Source of the DNA: a bacterium
Lineage (GTDB): Bacteria; Patescibacteriota; Minisyncoccia; Phycocordibacterales; UBA2100
Length of the DNA: 8,523 bases
Direction of reading: 5' to 3'
NCBI GenBank assembly: GCA_030698935.1
Contig: JAUYLR010000078.1
Coordinates: 1 to 8,523 of the forward strand
Position 1 is the stretch's first letter. Each line of letters opens with the position of its first letter. The notes under the pieces were generated by a model. It was not told the origin of the DNA. It saw only the letters and a list, made by a program, of their open reading frames with translations, and ran no database searches. Positions 1 through 4,803 of this stretch are shown here, piece by piece. A program made the translations under genes and the position numbers.

Positions 1-1015
1 TTGATGCGTTGAAATTCTTCTCGTTCCGCAGCGCGGCCTCGGACAACACATCCTCCGCCTTCTTCTGCAGGTCATAATCCAGAGTGGTGGTTACTTTCAG
101 CCCTCCGTTTCCCACCGCATCCACCCCGTACTTTTCCTCCAAGTACTCGCGCACGTAGAAGACAAAGTGGGGGGCTTTTATTCCGGCCTCCGCCTCGTCT
201 TTAAAATCAACCGTTTCATTTTTTGCCGTTTGGTATTCGGCGTCGGTTATAAAACCGTTCTCCCGCATTCTTTCCAGCACGAGATTTTTCCGTTTCTCAA
301 GTTCCTCGCGGTGGTTGCCGTAGGGCGAGTAGCGCGTTGGTGCCTGCGGAAGCGCGGCGATATACGCCGCCTCCGCGAGCGTCACATCTTTTGCAGGAAC
401 GCCGTAAAAATACTGGCTCGCCTCCTCTACTCCGTAAATTGTGCCGCCGTAGGAAGTCTCGTTCAAATACGTTGAGAGTATCTGGTCTTTGGAGTAGATG
501 CGCTCAAGCTTGATGGAAAGGACTATTTCCTTCATTTTGCGGATGATGGTCTTGTCGCGCGTGAGGAGGGAATTTTTTACGACCTGTTGGGTTATTGTGG
601 AGCCCCCTTGCGCGAAGCTGGCTGAAAAAATGTTGGCGAGCGCGGCGCGGGCAAATGAAAGCGGGCGGAACCCGAAGTGCTGGTAAAACTCCGTGTCTTC
701 AATCGCGATCGTCGCATTCCGGATGTTCGTAGAAATCGCGTCTAGAGGTACCGCCGTGCGCCGCATCGTGCCGTGGACATCGTACAGGAGCACGTTTCCC
801 GTGCGGTCGTAGATTTTCGTGGATTCCGCGACCTTGCGGTTCTGGAAATTGTCCAGAGAGGGGATTGCGATGACCGCTCCCCACGCAACGAGCATCCCGA
901 CAAAGAGCATGCCGAGAAGAAAAATGACCGCAAGCGAGGCCTTCAGGCTGTGGAACATGTGCTTCACCGGTATCCGCCGGTGTTCCTTACTATGGGGGGA
1001 ATATCTCGGTGACAT
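1..1015 (-). CDS. Penicillin-binding protein 1A-type (GT51 glycosyltransferase), partial
   Basis: Class A penicillin-binding protein, which polymerises and crosslinks peptidoglycan on the outer face of the cytoplasmic membrane. Only the N-terminal 338 residues are visible; the gene runs off the left edge, so the transpeptidase domain with its SxxK serine is not seen. Residues about 26-50 form one membrane anchor after a basic cytoplasmic tail. The GT51 motifs are in order: AIEDTEFYQHFG (104-115, catalytic Glu106), QGGSTITQQVVKN (136-148), RKMKEIVLSIKLE (159-171) and ILSTYLNETSYG (179-190). VTTTLDYDLQKKA (308-320) begins the linker toward the transpeptidase. The chosen ATG (1013-1015) has no Shine-Dalgarno, but a TACAAT -10 box ends 9 nt upstream, suggesting a nearly leaderless mRNA. 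A second in-frame ATG at residue 20 is possible. Divergent from purH. Family assignment is firm; the exact subtype (PBP1A, 1B or 2C-like) is not determinable from this part. Confidence 0.95.
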   Translation of the reverse strand, partial: MSPRYSPHSKEHRRIPVKHMFHSLKASLAVIFLLGMLFVGMLVAWGAVIAIPSLDNFQNRKVAESTKIYDRTGNVLLYDVHGTMRRTAVPLDAISTNIRNATIAIEDTEFYQHFGFRPLSFARAALANIFSASFAQGGSTITQQVVKNSLLTRDKTIIRKMKEIVLSIKLERIYSKDQILSTYLNETSYGGTIYGVEEASQYFYGVPAKDVTLAEAAYIAALPQAPTRYSPYGNHREELEKRKNLVLERMRENGFITDAEYQTAKNETVDFKDEAEAGIKAPHFVFYVREYLEEKYGVDAVGNGGLKVTTTLDYDLQKKAEDVLSEAALRNEKNFNAS

Positions 1016-1024
1016 GTGGGGTGG

Positions 1025-1030
1025 ATTGTA
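1025..1030 (-). promoter_or_regulatory. Putative -10 box of the PBP gene
   Basis: TACAAT on the minus strand (5 of 6 to TATAAT) lies 9 nt before the ATG, so transcription would start only a few bases upstream of it. No convincing -35 is visible at 16-18 bp. Confidence 0.45.
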
Positions 1031-1083
1031 CAATGAATGAGCGGTTGCTAACAGCAGTAATTTATTGGCGACGTAGAGCGAGC

Positions 1084-1107
1084 GAAAAACAAAGTCTTTT
1101 GTTTTTC
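1084..1107 (+). other. A/T-rich hairpin in the purH leader
   Basis: GAAAAACAAA (1084-1093) and TTTGTTTTTC (1098-1107) form a perfect 10-bp stem with a 4-nt loop, ending 6 nt before the Shine-Dalgarno of purH. It lies in the divergent intergenic region, so it is not a terminator of a visible gene. It could stabilise the mRNA 5' end or act in attenuation; the role is inference. Confidence 0.5.
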
Positions 1108-1113
1108 CGAGCC

Positions 1114-1119
1114 GAGGAG
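1114..1119 (+). promoter_or_regulatory. Shine-Dalgarno that decides the purH GTG start
   Basis: GAGGAG is spaced 9 nt from the GTG at 1129. It supports the GTG over the downstream ATGs at 1141 and 1174. Confidence 0.65.
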
Positions 1120-1128
1120 CTAATATAG

Positions 1129-2199
1129 GTGAATACCTCTATGGCATCTTCAGGTATCCGCTCACCGAACTTCATGAAAGTAAAACTTAAGTACGGAGAG
1201 AACCCGCACCAAAAGGCCGCCGCTACGCCGAGGACGACCACAGACGCGCTCGCGATAGCAAAATTCAAGCGCGAGGACGGCAAGCCGTTTGTCGGCGCGG
1301 AAACAAGCTGGATATCAATTACCGACATCGGCCGGCTTTTGCAGGTAGTAGAGCGGTTTGCCGCCGCCTACAGAAAGAACATCGGCCCCTCACTGCCGCA
1401 TGTTGCAGTGATAGTTAAACACGGAAGCCCGTGCGGCGCCGCATTCGGGAAAAATTCTGCAGACGTTGCATTTGCAACATGGCAGGGCGACCCACAGGCG
1501 GCATTCGGCGGGTCTCTTATCGTGACATTTCCTTTCACCACGCAGATTGTGGAAGCACTCACGAAAGCGAACGGCGGAAAGATGCCGTTTTTAAGCGCCA
1601 TTGCGGCGCCGTCGTTTGAGAAAGGGGTGTGGGAGAAAATCGGCGCGAAGAGCAAGGGAACGCACTTCATTTCCAACAAAGCGCTCGGAAAAATTCCGGC
1701 GAAGATTTCATCGTTGCCGGAGATACAATCTGTGCGCGATTATGTGTTGGAACAAACCGCTCCGCAGTTTGTTCCGGTATTCTCAAAAATTGAGTATCAC
1801 GGCCCCACATTCTCACAAAAAGACCTGCAGGAAATCACCGCAGACCTCACGCTCGCGTATGCAGTGTGTAGCGCGAGCACAAGCAACACGGTCTCCGTCG
1901 TTCGCGGAGGCGTGCTCATAGGAAACGCAGTCGGCCAACAGAAGCGGGTGGGGAGTGCCAAGCTTGCCCTCCACCTCGCGCACGAGAGCGGCCACGAGAC
2001 GAAGGGAGCGGTTGCCGCCTCCGACAGCTACTTTCCGTTTCCCGACGGCGTAGAGGCATTGGCGGAGGGAGGGGTGCGGGCGATATATGCCACTTCCGGT
2101 TCCATGCGCGACGCGCAGGTTTTCGCCCGCGCAAAAGAATTAGGCGTTGGCATGTTTACCGTTCCGGATAAAGTGGGCCGAATGTTTGCCGGCCATTAA
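1129..2199 (+). CDS. purH: Stand-alone AICAR transformylase (C-terminal half of PurH)
   Basis: Transfers the formyl group of 10-formyl-tetrahydrofolate to AICAR, giving FAICAR, the penultimate step of purine synthesis. The 356 residues cover only the AICARFT domain. LKYGENPHQKA (20-30) opens the domain, VKHGSPCGAAFG carries the conserved catalytic Lys-His, QAAFGGSLI follows, then GNAVGQQKRVGSAKLA, and SDSYFPFPDGVEALAEGGV is the typical C-terminal signature. Usual PurH is above 500 residues with an N-terminal MGS-like IMP cyclohydrolase domain, which is absent here: upstream lies a divergent PBP gene and there is no room for it. The GTG start is chosen because GAGGAG (1114-1119) is 9 nt upstream; ATGs at 1141 and 1174 are alternatives without a visible ribosome site. 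No neighbouring purine gene is present. Convergent with ruvC. Function is confident at domain level; the pathway context in this cell is unknown. Confidence 0.93.
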   Translation: MNTSMASSGIRSPNFMKVKLKYGENPHQKAAATPRTTTDALAIAKFKREDGKPFVGAETSWISITDIGRLLQVVERFAAAYRKNIGPSLPHVAVIVKHGSPCGAAFGKNSADVAFATWQGDPQAAFGGSLIVTFPFTTQIVEALTKANGGKMPFLSAIAAPSFEKGVWEKIGAKSKGTHFISNKALGKIPAKISSLPEIQSVRDYVLEQTAPQFVPVFSKIEYHGPTFSQKDLQEITADLTLAYAVCSASTSNTVSVVRGGVLIGNAVGQQKRVGSAKLALHLAHESGHETKGAVAASDSYFPFPDGVEALAEGGVRAIYATSGSMRDAQVFARAKELGVGMFTVPDKVGRMFAGH

Positions 2200-2201
2200 T
2201 C

Positions 2202-2245
2202 CGATGTTGCTTAACTCGTCCTATAGGACGAGTTAAGCAACATCG
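2202..2245. repeat. Perfect 44-bp palindrome between convergent purH and ruvC
   Basis: Each 22-bp arm begins CGATGTTGCTTAACTCG and the two meet at the centre with no loop (CCTATAGG in the middle). It starts 2 bp after the purH stop codon and ends just before the ruvC stop codon, so either transcript would form a very stable hairpin. There is no U-tract on either side, so it is not a textbook intrinsic terminator, but a bidirectional transcription or mRNA end is the simplest reading. A second 10-bp palindrome, CGTGATCACG (2244-2253), overlaps its right end and contains the ruvC stop. Confidence 0.85.
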
Positions 2246-2248
2246 TGA

Positions 2249-2725
2249 TCACGTTCTGCATCGGGCCATGTGCGTAACGCCGACGGCGATTGCGTCGTAT
2301 TCGTCGTCGTATTTTATTTCTTTTTCAATTTTCACAAGCGCGTGGAGCATTTTGGCGACCTGTTCCTTGCCCGCCCCGCCGTGTCCGCCCGCGGCGCTCT
2401 TAATTTCTCCGGGGGTGTACTCAAAAACAGGAATGCCAAGGCTTGTTGCAACTTGAATCAAGGCACCCCGCACTTCCGCAACGCGCATCGCCGTTTTTTG
2501 ATTCGTGCTGAAGTACAGTTTTTCCAGCGCGACCGCATCGGGCTTGTATTTTTTCGCAAGCCGCGTGCATTCATCCGCAACTTCTCCAAGCCGCACGGTA
2601 AAACCGGCATCCTTTGACGTTTCTATACAATCGGAATACAGAAGCGTTTCTTTTTCGCTTCCAGTCCGCTCAAGCACGGCCACGCCGCATCTGCCGTATC
2701 CGGGGTCAATCGCGAGAATTCTCAT
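2249..2725 (-). CDS. ruvC: RuvC, Holliday-junction resolvase
   Basis: Endonuclease that cuts four-way DNA junctions symmetrically, working with the RuvAB branch-migration motor. The 158 residues are near the usual length. The RNase H-like fold is visible: MRILAIDPGYGRCG with Asp7, VALEKLYF with Glu68, and DDEYDAIAVGVTH with Asp141 and Asp144, so all four metal-binding acids are present. HGGAGKEQVAKM (115-126) matches the DNA-binding, lysine-containing segment of the family. Downstream of yebC on the same strand, 85 bp away, the pairing seen in many bacteria; ruvB lies 3.3 kb upstream and ruvA is not in the window. The ATG has no Shine-Dalgarno; a TATACT box ends 6 nt before it, so the mRNA is probably leaderless. 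Convergent with purH across a 44-bp palindrome. Confidence 0.97.
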   Translation of the reverse strand: MRILAIDPGYGRCGVAVLERTGSEKETLLYSDCIETSKDAGFTVRLGEVADECTRLAKKYKPDAVALEKLYFSTNQKTAMRVAEVRGALIQVATSLGIPVFEYTPGEIKSAAGGHGGAGKEQVAKMLHALVKIEKEIKYDDEYDAIAVGVTHMARCRT

Positions 2726-2728
2726 AAG

Positions 2729-2798
2729 AAAAGTATACCGTATCGTGTATACCGTATTCCGTATTTATACCGAATACAGAATACAAAATACTGAATAC
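2729..2798 (-). repeat. Degenerate tandem array of ten 7-bp units upstream of ruvC
   Basis: Read on the minus strand from 2798, the sequence divides into ten consecutive heptamers. The first four are GTATTCN-like (one is GTATTTT) and the fifth is GTATAAA. The last five are TACGGNA-like (TACGGAA, TACGGTA twice, TACACGA, TACTTTT). The two types are partly complementary, so 2754-2765 and 2773-2784 can also pair (11 of 12). The array fills nearly the whole yebC-ruvC gap. Confidence 0.75.
2732..2737 (-). promoter_or_regulatory. -10 box placing ruvC transcription start at its ATG
   Basis: TATACT on the minus strand (5 of 6) is separated from the ruvC ATG by 6 nt, the normal distance from -10 box to start site, so the A of the ATG would be at or next to +1. 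It lies in the last two units of the 7-bp repeat array; no good -35 is seen. Confidence 0.55.
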
Positions 2799-2799
2799 T

Positions 2800-2826
2800 C
2801 ACCAACGCCGCTACGCGGCGTTGGTG
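2800..2826 (-). terminator. GC-rich hairpin spanning the yebC stop codon
   Basis: A perfect 12-bp stem (2800-2811 with 2815-2826) with a 3-nt loop; the arm is CACCAACGCCGC. The TAG stop of yebC (2811-2813) lies at the loop, so the last codons of the gene form one arm. It probably ends or stabilises the yebC transcript, but no U-run follows on the minus strand. The hairpin is certain; the terminator role is inference. Confidence 0.5.
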
Positions 2827-3341
2827 TACACATCTTCCACGTCGTCGTGGTCGTCAATTATCCCGAGAATTTTGTGGAGTTTTTCAGTGTCGTCTGCGGA
2901 AATTTTTACGGTCGTCTTTGGAGCATACTCTGTGCCGGTTTTCTCAAATGCCCACATGGCGCTTCCGGGGGAGGCGAGTGCAAGGCCGAGCTCTGCCAAC
3001 AGATGTTTTATCTCTTGCGCTGTCCGGTTATGGCTGTCGGTGAGCGCGACTATGAGAATCGCAACACCCCCTGGTCCATACGTCTCATAGACAACCGTAT
3101 CAAGCGAGCCGGAATCGGCGGAGATTCCTTTCGCTACTGCGCGGTCAATATTTTCTTTCGGCATGTTCGCTTCGCGCGCTTTCTCAATCACCGCGCGCAG
3201 ATGTGCCGCATTAACATCGCCGTTCGCTTTCTTGGATTCAACGGAAATCCGTTTGGAGAGCTTTCCCCACACGTTGCTTTTAGCGGCATCCGCCGCGCCC
3301 TTGCGGTGTTTTATTTGCGACCATTTGTTGTGTCCGGACAT
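2811..3341 (-). CDS. yebC: YebC/TACO1-family protein, short form
   Basis: Member of the YebC/PmpR/TACO1 family, long annotated as transcription regulators and more recently linked to relief of ribosome stalling at proline-rich stretches. The N-terminal signature MSGHNKWSQIKHRKGAADAAK is clear, followed by AREANMPKENIDRAVAKG, VYETYGPGGVAILIVALTD, RTAQEIKHLLAELG and GSAMWAFEKTG. The end, LHKILGIIDDHDDVEDVYTNAA, matches the family C-terminus. At 176 residues it is well short of the usual 235-250. The gap is internal: after EKTG (about residue 135) roughly 60 residues containing the family's ALEAGAED-type segment are missing, consistent with loss of the inserted third domain. Upstream of ruvC, as in many bacteria. 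No Shine-Dalgarno is seen; a 7-bp repeat array lies directly before the ATG. Confidence 0.95.
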   Translation of the reverse strand: MSGHNKWSQIKHRKGAADAAKSNVWGKLSKRISVESKKANGDVNAAHLRAVIEKAREANMPKENIDRAVAKGISADSGSLDTVVYETYGPGGVAILIVALTDSHNRTAQEIKHLLAELGLALASPGSAMWAFEKTGTEYAPKTTVKISADDTEKLHKILGIIDDHDDVEDVYTNAA

Positions 3342-3346
3342 AGGAA

Positions 3347-3381
3347 TAGTCAGTAGTTAGTAGTCTATAGTCAGTAGATAA
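3347..3381 (-). repeat. Five 7-bp units upstream of yebC
   Basis: On the plus strand five heptamers follow each other: TAGTCAG, TAGTTAG, TAGTCTA, TAGTCAG and TAGATAA. They begin 5 bp before the yebC start codon (minus strand), so the yebC promoter should lie in or next to them, although I see no convincing -10 box. The period equals that of the array before ruvC, with a different unit. Confidence 0.75.
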
Positions 3382-3404
3382 AAAGGCAAAGGCGATGTGA
3401 AATC

Positions 3405-3692
3405 TTAATGTCTCGTTTTGTTATCTCCCGAAGACCACACCAGATCTTTTTCGCGCTCAATTAGCTCCGCTCTTTTTGCTAGTATCGCCCTTTGAATACC
3501 GAGGGCATCTTTTTGTAGTTTTGCCATTTCGTCCTCGTTTGCTTGTCCGGCTTCAATTCTTTTCTGCATCTCCGACCATTGTTGATTCAATGTACCTATT
3601 TCGTTTTGCAATCTCTCAATGTGAATCTGACGGGTTTTCTCGTCCCTTTCCAACAAGTCCTGCGGGCGCAGGGGTTTATCCATATCAGACAT
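3405..3692 (-). CDS. Small coiled-coil protein of unknown function (95 aa)
   Basis: I do not recognise this protein. It is 95 residues, highly charged, with almost continuous helix-forming sequence from about residue 12 to 86 (ERLQNEIGTLNQQWSEMQKR, then EDEMAKLQKDALGIQRAILA) and heptad-like spacing of L, I and M, so a soluble coiled coil is likely. There is no signal peptide, membrane segment or cysteine. The first ATG is chosen because a TATACC box (3701-3706) ends 8 nt before it; an ATG at residue 4 is an alternative. It lies 45 bp downstream of another coiled-coil gene on the same strand, and the two may be one unit. Base composition of both looks more A/T-rich than that of yebC, ruvB or purH. 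Confidence 0.75.
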   Translation of the reverse strand: MSDMDKPLRPQDLLERDEKTRQIHIERLQNEIGTLNQQWSEMQKRIEAGQANEDEMAKLQKDALGIQRAILAKRAELIEREKDLVWSSGDNKTRH

Positions 3693-3693
3693 A

Positions 3694-3714
3694 TCAGAAG
3701 GGTATAGGGAATAG
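3694..3714 (-). promoter_or_regulatory. 7-bp-periodic promoter region of the 95-aa gene
   Basis: On the minus strand the units CTATTCC, CTATACC and CTTCTGA follow each other just before the ATG. TATACC in the second unit is a 4-of-6 -10 box positioned for a start about 1-2 nt before the codon. Confidence 0.4.
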
Positions 3715-3737
3715 TAAAAAATGCAAAGTGAAAAGGA

Positions 3738-4256
3738 TTAAACTTGTTCAGACGGCTTCTTCAACAAAAGTTCAGCACGGTTTTTATCGCACTCTTCCAT
3801 TTTTCTCAAAATAGACTGTCTCTGTGAAGAAAACGCCGAGGATTTTTGCCTCAAAATCTGCATACGTCCTTCATCCACCGGCCTCTGCTCCCTGAGTCTA
3901 GATTGTTCCTCTGTGTTGTATTTGATCGCCTTATCGAGAAACCCAAGATCTTCTTCTAATTGCAAGATTTGCACGTTGATGGTCGCTAATTTTCTGTGAA
4001 ATATTGATGTTTCCAGACGTGCCAATACTTTCTCGTATTCTCCTATTGTTTTCTCCAACCCCCGGGCATCACGGCGTGCGTTTGGCTCAGTAGCAACCAA
4101 TTCTCTTTTCTGCGCCTTTGCTAATTCCGCCCGCATTGTGGCAATACTGTTAACAAGTCGCACCCTATTTTGTTCGTCTTGCGATGGTTGCTGTTTCGTA
4201 AATTCAAAATCAAATTCTTCAATCATAGACGCATAGCCGTATTCGGAAGTATACAT
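3738..4256 (-). CDS. Coiled-coil protein of unknown function (172 aa)
   Basis: Unrecognised. After an acidic and aromatic N-terminus (MYTSEYGYASMIEEFDFEF) the protein is nearly all helix-forming and rich in E, K, R, Q and L. Two long heptad-like stretches stand out, about residues 28-90 (NRVRLVNSIATMRAELAKAQ onward) and 92-165 (INVQILQLEEDLGFLDKAIK onward). One cysteine is present near the end; there is no signal peptide or membrane span. The overall style resembles the 95-aa neighbour, but I see no clear sequence repeat between them. The first ATG is favoured by a TATATT box (4268-4273) ending 11 nt upstream; Met11 is an alternative start. Probably co-transcribed with the 95-aa gene 45 bp downstream. 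A structural or scaffold role is only a guess. Confidence 0.75.
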   Translation of the reverse strand: MYTSEYGYASMIEEFDFEFTKQQPSQDEQNRVRLVNSIATMRAELAKAQKRELVATEPNARRDARGLEKTIGEYEKVLARLETSIFHRKLATINVQILQLEEDLGFLDKAIKYNTEEQSRLREQRPVDEGRMQILRQKSSAFSSQRQSILRKMEECDKNRAELLLKKPSEQV

Positions 4257-4317
4257 TTATGTGTAGCAATATAAAGCAAAACACATGCGGGAGTTCGGTT
4301 GGTAGTTCTCTGTTCAC

Positions 4318-4338
4318 TTATACACACCTCTATCCACA
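4318..4338 (+). promoter_or_regulatory. Two DnaA-box-like sites, 12 bp apart
   Basis: TTATACACA (4318-4326) fits the DnaA-box consensus TTATNCACA, and CTATCCACA (4330-4338) differs at one base. They have the same orientation, one helical turn apart, upstream of the ncRNA promoter. No dnaA, dnaN or dense box cluster is visible, so a binding site is possible but unproven. Confidence 0.3.
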
Positions 4339-4344
4339 CCATAT

Positions 4345-4363
4345 CCCCGATTTTGGGGTTTTT
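4345..4363 (+). terminator. Small hairpin plus T-run upstream of the ncRNA promoter
   Basis: CCCC (4345-4348) and GGGG (4355-4358) pair around GATTTT, followed by TTTTT. It has the form of a weak intrinsic terminator on the plus strand, and could shield the ncRNA from upstream reading. No plus-strand gene lies just upstream. Confidence 0.35.
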
Positions 4364-4371
4364 GCGCTCAT

Positions 4372-4398
4372 TTGACACTAAAAATCATTCTCTATACT
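4372..4398 (+). promoter_or_regulatory. Promoter of the structured ncRNA
   Basis: A perfect -35 TTGACA (4372-4377) and a -10 TATACT (4393-4398, 5 of 6) are separated by 15 bp, or 16 bp if TTTGAC is taken as the -35. Initiation is expected near 4404-4406, exactly at the start of the closing helix of the RNA. Confidence 0.65.
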
Positions 4399-4403
4399 AA
4401 TGT

Positions 4404-4650
4404 TTATCGATGTGCCTAAACCGTGCGTCGGTCGTCGTCAAGGGGATTCGCAGAAATGCAAATCAGTCCGGATGGCAGTTCCTTGAGTCTATCGTATGCG
4501 TAAGCATACGAAACATCGCAGGAATAGTTCGGCTAGAGCGGTGGGGTGACCTGCGAGGTGTGAGGAGATCGTATCAAGTCACATCTGGCAGAGCATCGAT
4601 TCGCAAATAGCCGAAAAAGCAAAAGACCTCCCGCAAGGGAGGTCTTTTGC
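4404..4650 (+). ncRNA. Unassigned structured RNA, about 245 nt, multibranch junction
   Basis: A promoter ends just before it and an intrinsic terminator ends it. The closing helix is ATCGATG (4406-4412) with CATCGAT (4594-4600), continued by TGCC (4413-4416) with GGCA (4587-4590) across a 3-nt bulge. Inside it lie, almost without gaps: ACCG/CGGT (4420-4432); TCAAGG/CCTTGA (4438-4443 with 4481-4486) enclosing GATT-GCA with a GAAA loop (4445-4464); the perfect 8-bp hairpin TCGTATGC-GTAA-GCATACGA (4492-4511); TCGCAGG/CCTGCGA (4516-4522 with 4550-4556); and AGGTGTGA/TCACATCT (4556-4563 with 4579-4586). GNRA loops occur on the plus strand only, fixing the strand. I cannot match it to RNase P RNA (no GAGGAAAGTCC or ACAGAA), tmRNA (no tRNA-like end), SRP RNA or a 6S rod. 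A 66-codon ORF (4410-4610) crosses it and is the main alternative. Confidence 0.7.
4619..4650 (+). terminator. Intrinsic terminator of the ncRNA
   Basis: A perfect 14-bp stem GCAAAAGACCTCCC / GGGAGGTCTTTTGC (4619-4632, 4637-4650) with a GCAA loop. A-run and T-run sit inside the stem arms, so it could work in both directions. Confidence 0.85.
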
Positions 4651-4738
4651 CACCGTGCGCTCGTACCCCGTATAGTACACGTCATTTGAGCGTCAAGTGC
4701 TCTTATCCCCATGTAGCCACGGAACTATTTTAAAGATT

Positions 4739-4753
4739 TTATTGAGTCAATAA
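4739..4753. repeat. 15-bp palindrome beside a terminator
   Basis: TTATTGA-G-TCAATAA is a perfect inverted repeat with one central base, adjoining the T-run of the minus-strand terminator at 4755-4783. It could be an operator-like site or part of the transcript end. The rest of 4651-4738 shows no gene or clear signal. Confidence 0.45.
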
Positions 4754-4754
4754 C

Positions 4755-4783
4755 AAAAAGGCTTGCACGCGGGCAAGCCTTTT
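4755..4783 (-). terminator. Intrinsic terminator of the 130-aa gene
   Basis: On the minus strand AAAAGGCTTGC and GCAAGCCTTTT (11 bp) pair around a 6-nt loop, followed by a T-run (TTTTTGTTATT). It lies 20 bp past the stop codon of the 130-aa gene. Confidence 0.85.
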
Positions 4784-4803
4784 CGAGTGAAGCATCTGCA
4801 CAG

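Noticed and set aside
2505..3356. 283-codon plus-strand ORF
   Set aside because: It lies antisense to ruvC and yebC, both unmistakable on the minus strand, and its translation resembles no family.
2729..3381. CRISPR array from the regular short repeats
   Set aside because: Units are 7 bp without spacers, and no cas gene is near.
4257..4405. Replication origin suggested by DnaA-like boxes and A/T-rich sequence
   Set aside because: Only two boxes, no dnaA, dnaN or other origin neighbours; two 9-mers are too little.
4404..4650. Known RNA classes (RNase P, tmRNA, SRP, 6S)
   Set aside because: Diagnostic motifs are missing: no P4-type conserved blocks, no tRNA-like acceptor end, no SRP tip loop, and a branched rather than rod-like fold.
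4651..4738. Minus-strand promoter (TTGACG with TATACG, 16-bp spacer)
   Set aside because: Transcription from it would run straight into the terminator at 4619-4650 and make almost nothing, and the boxes are weak.
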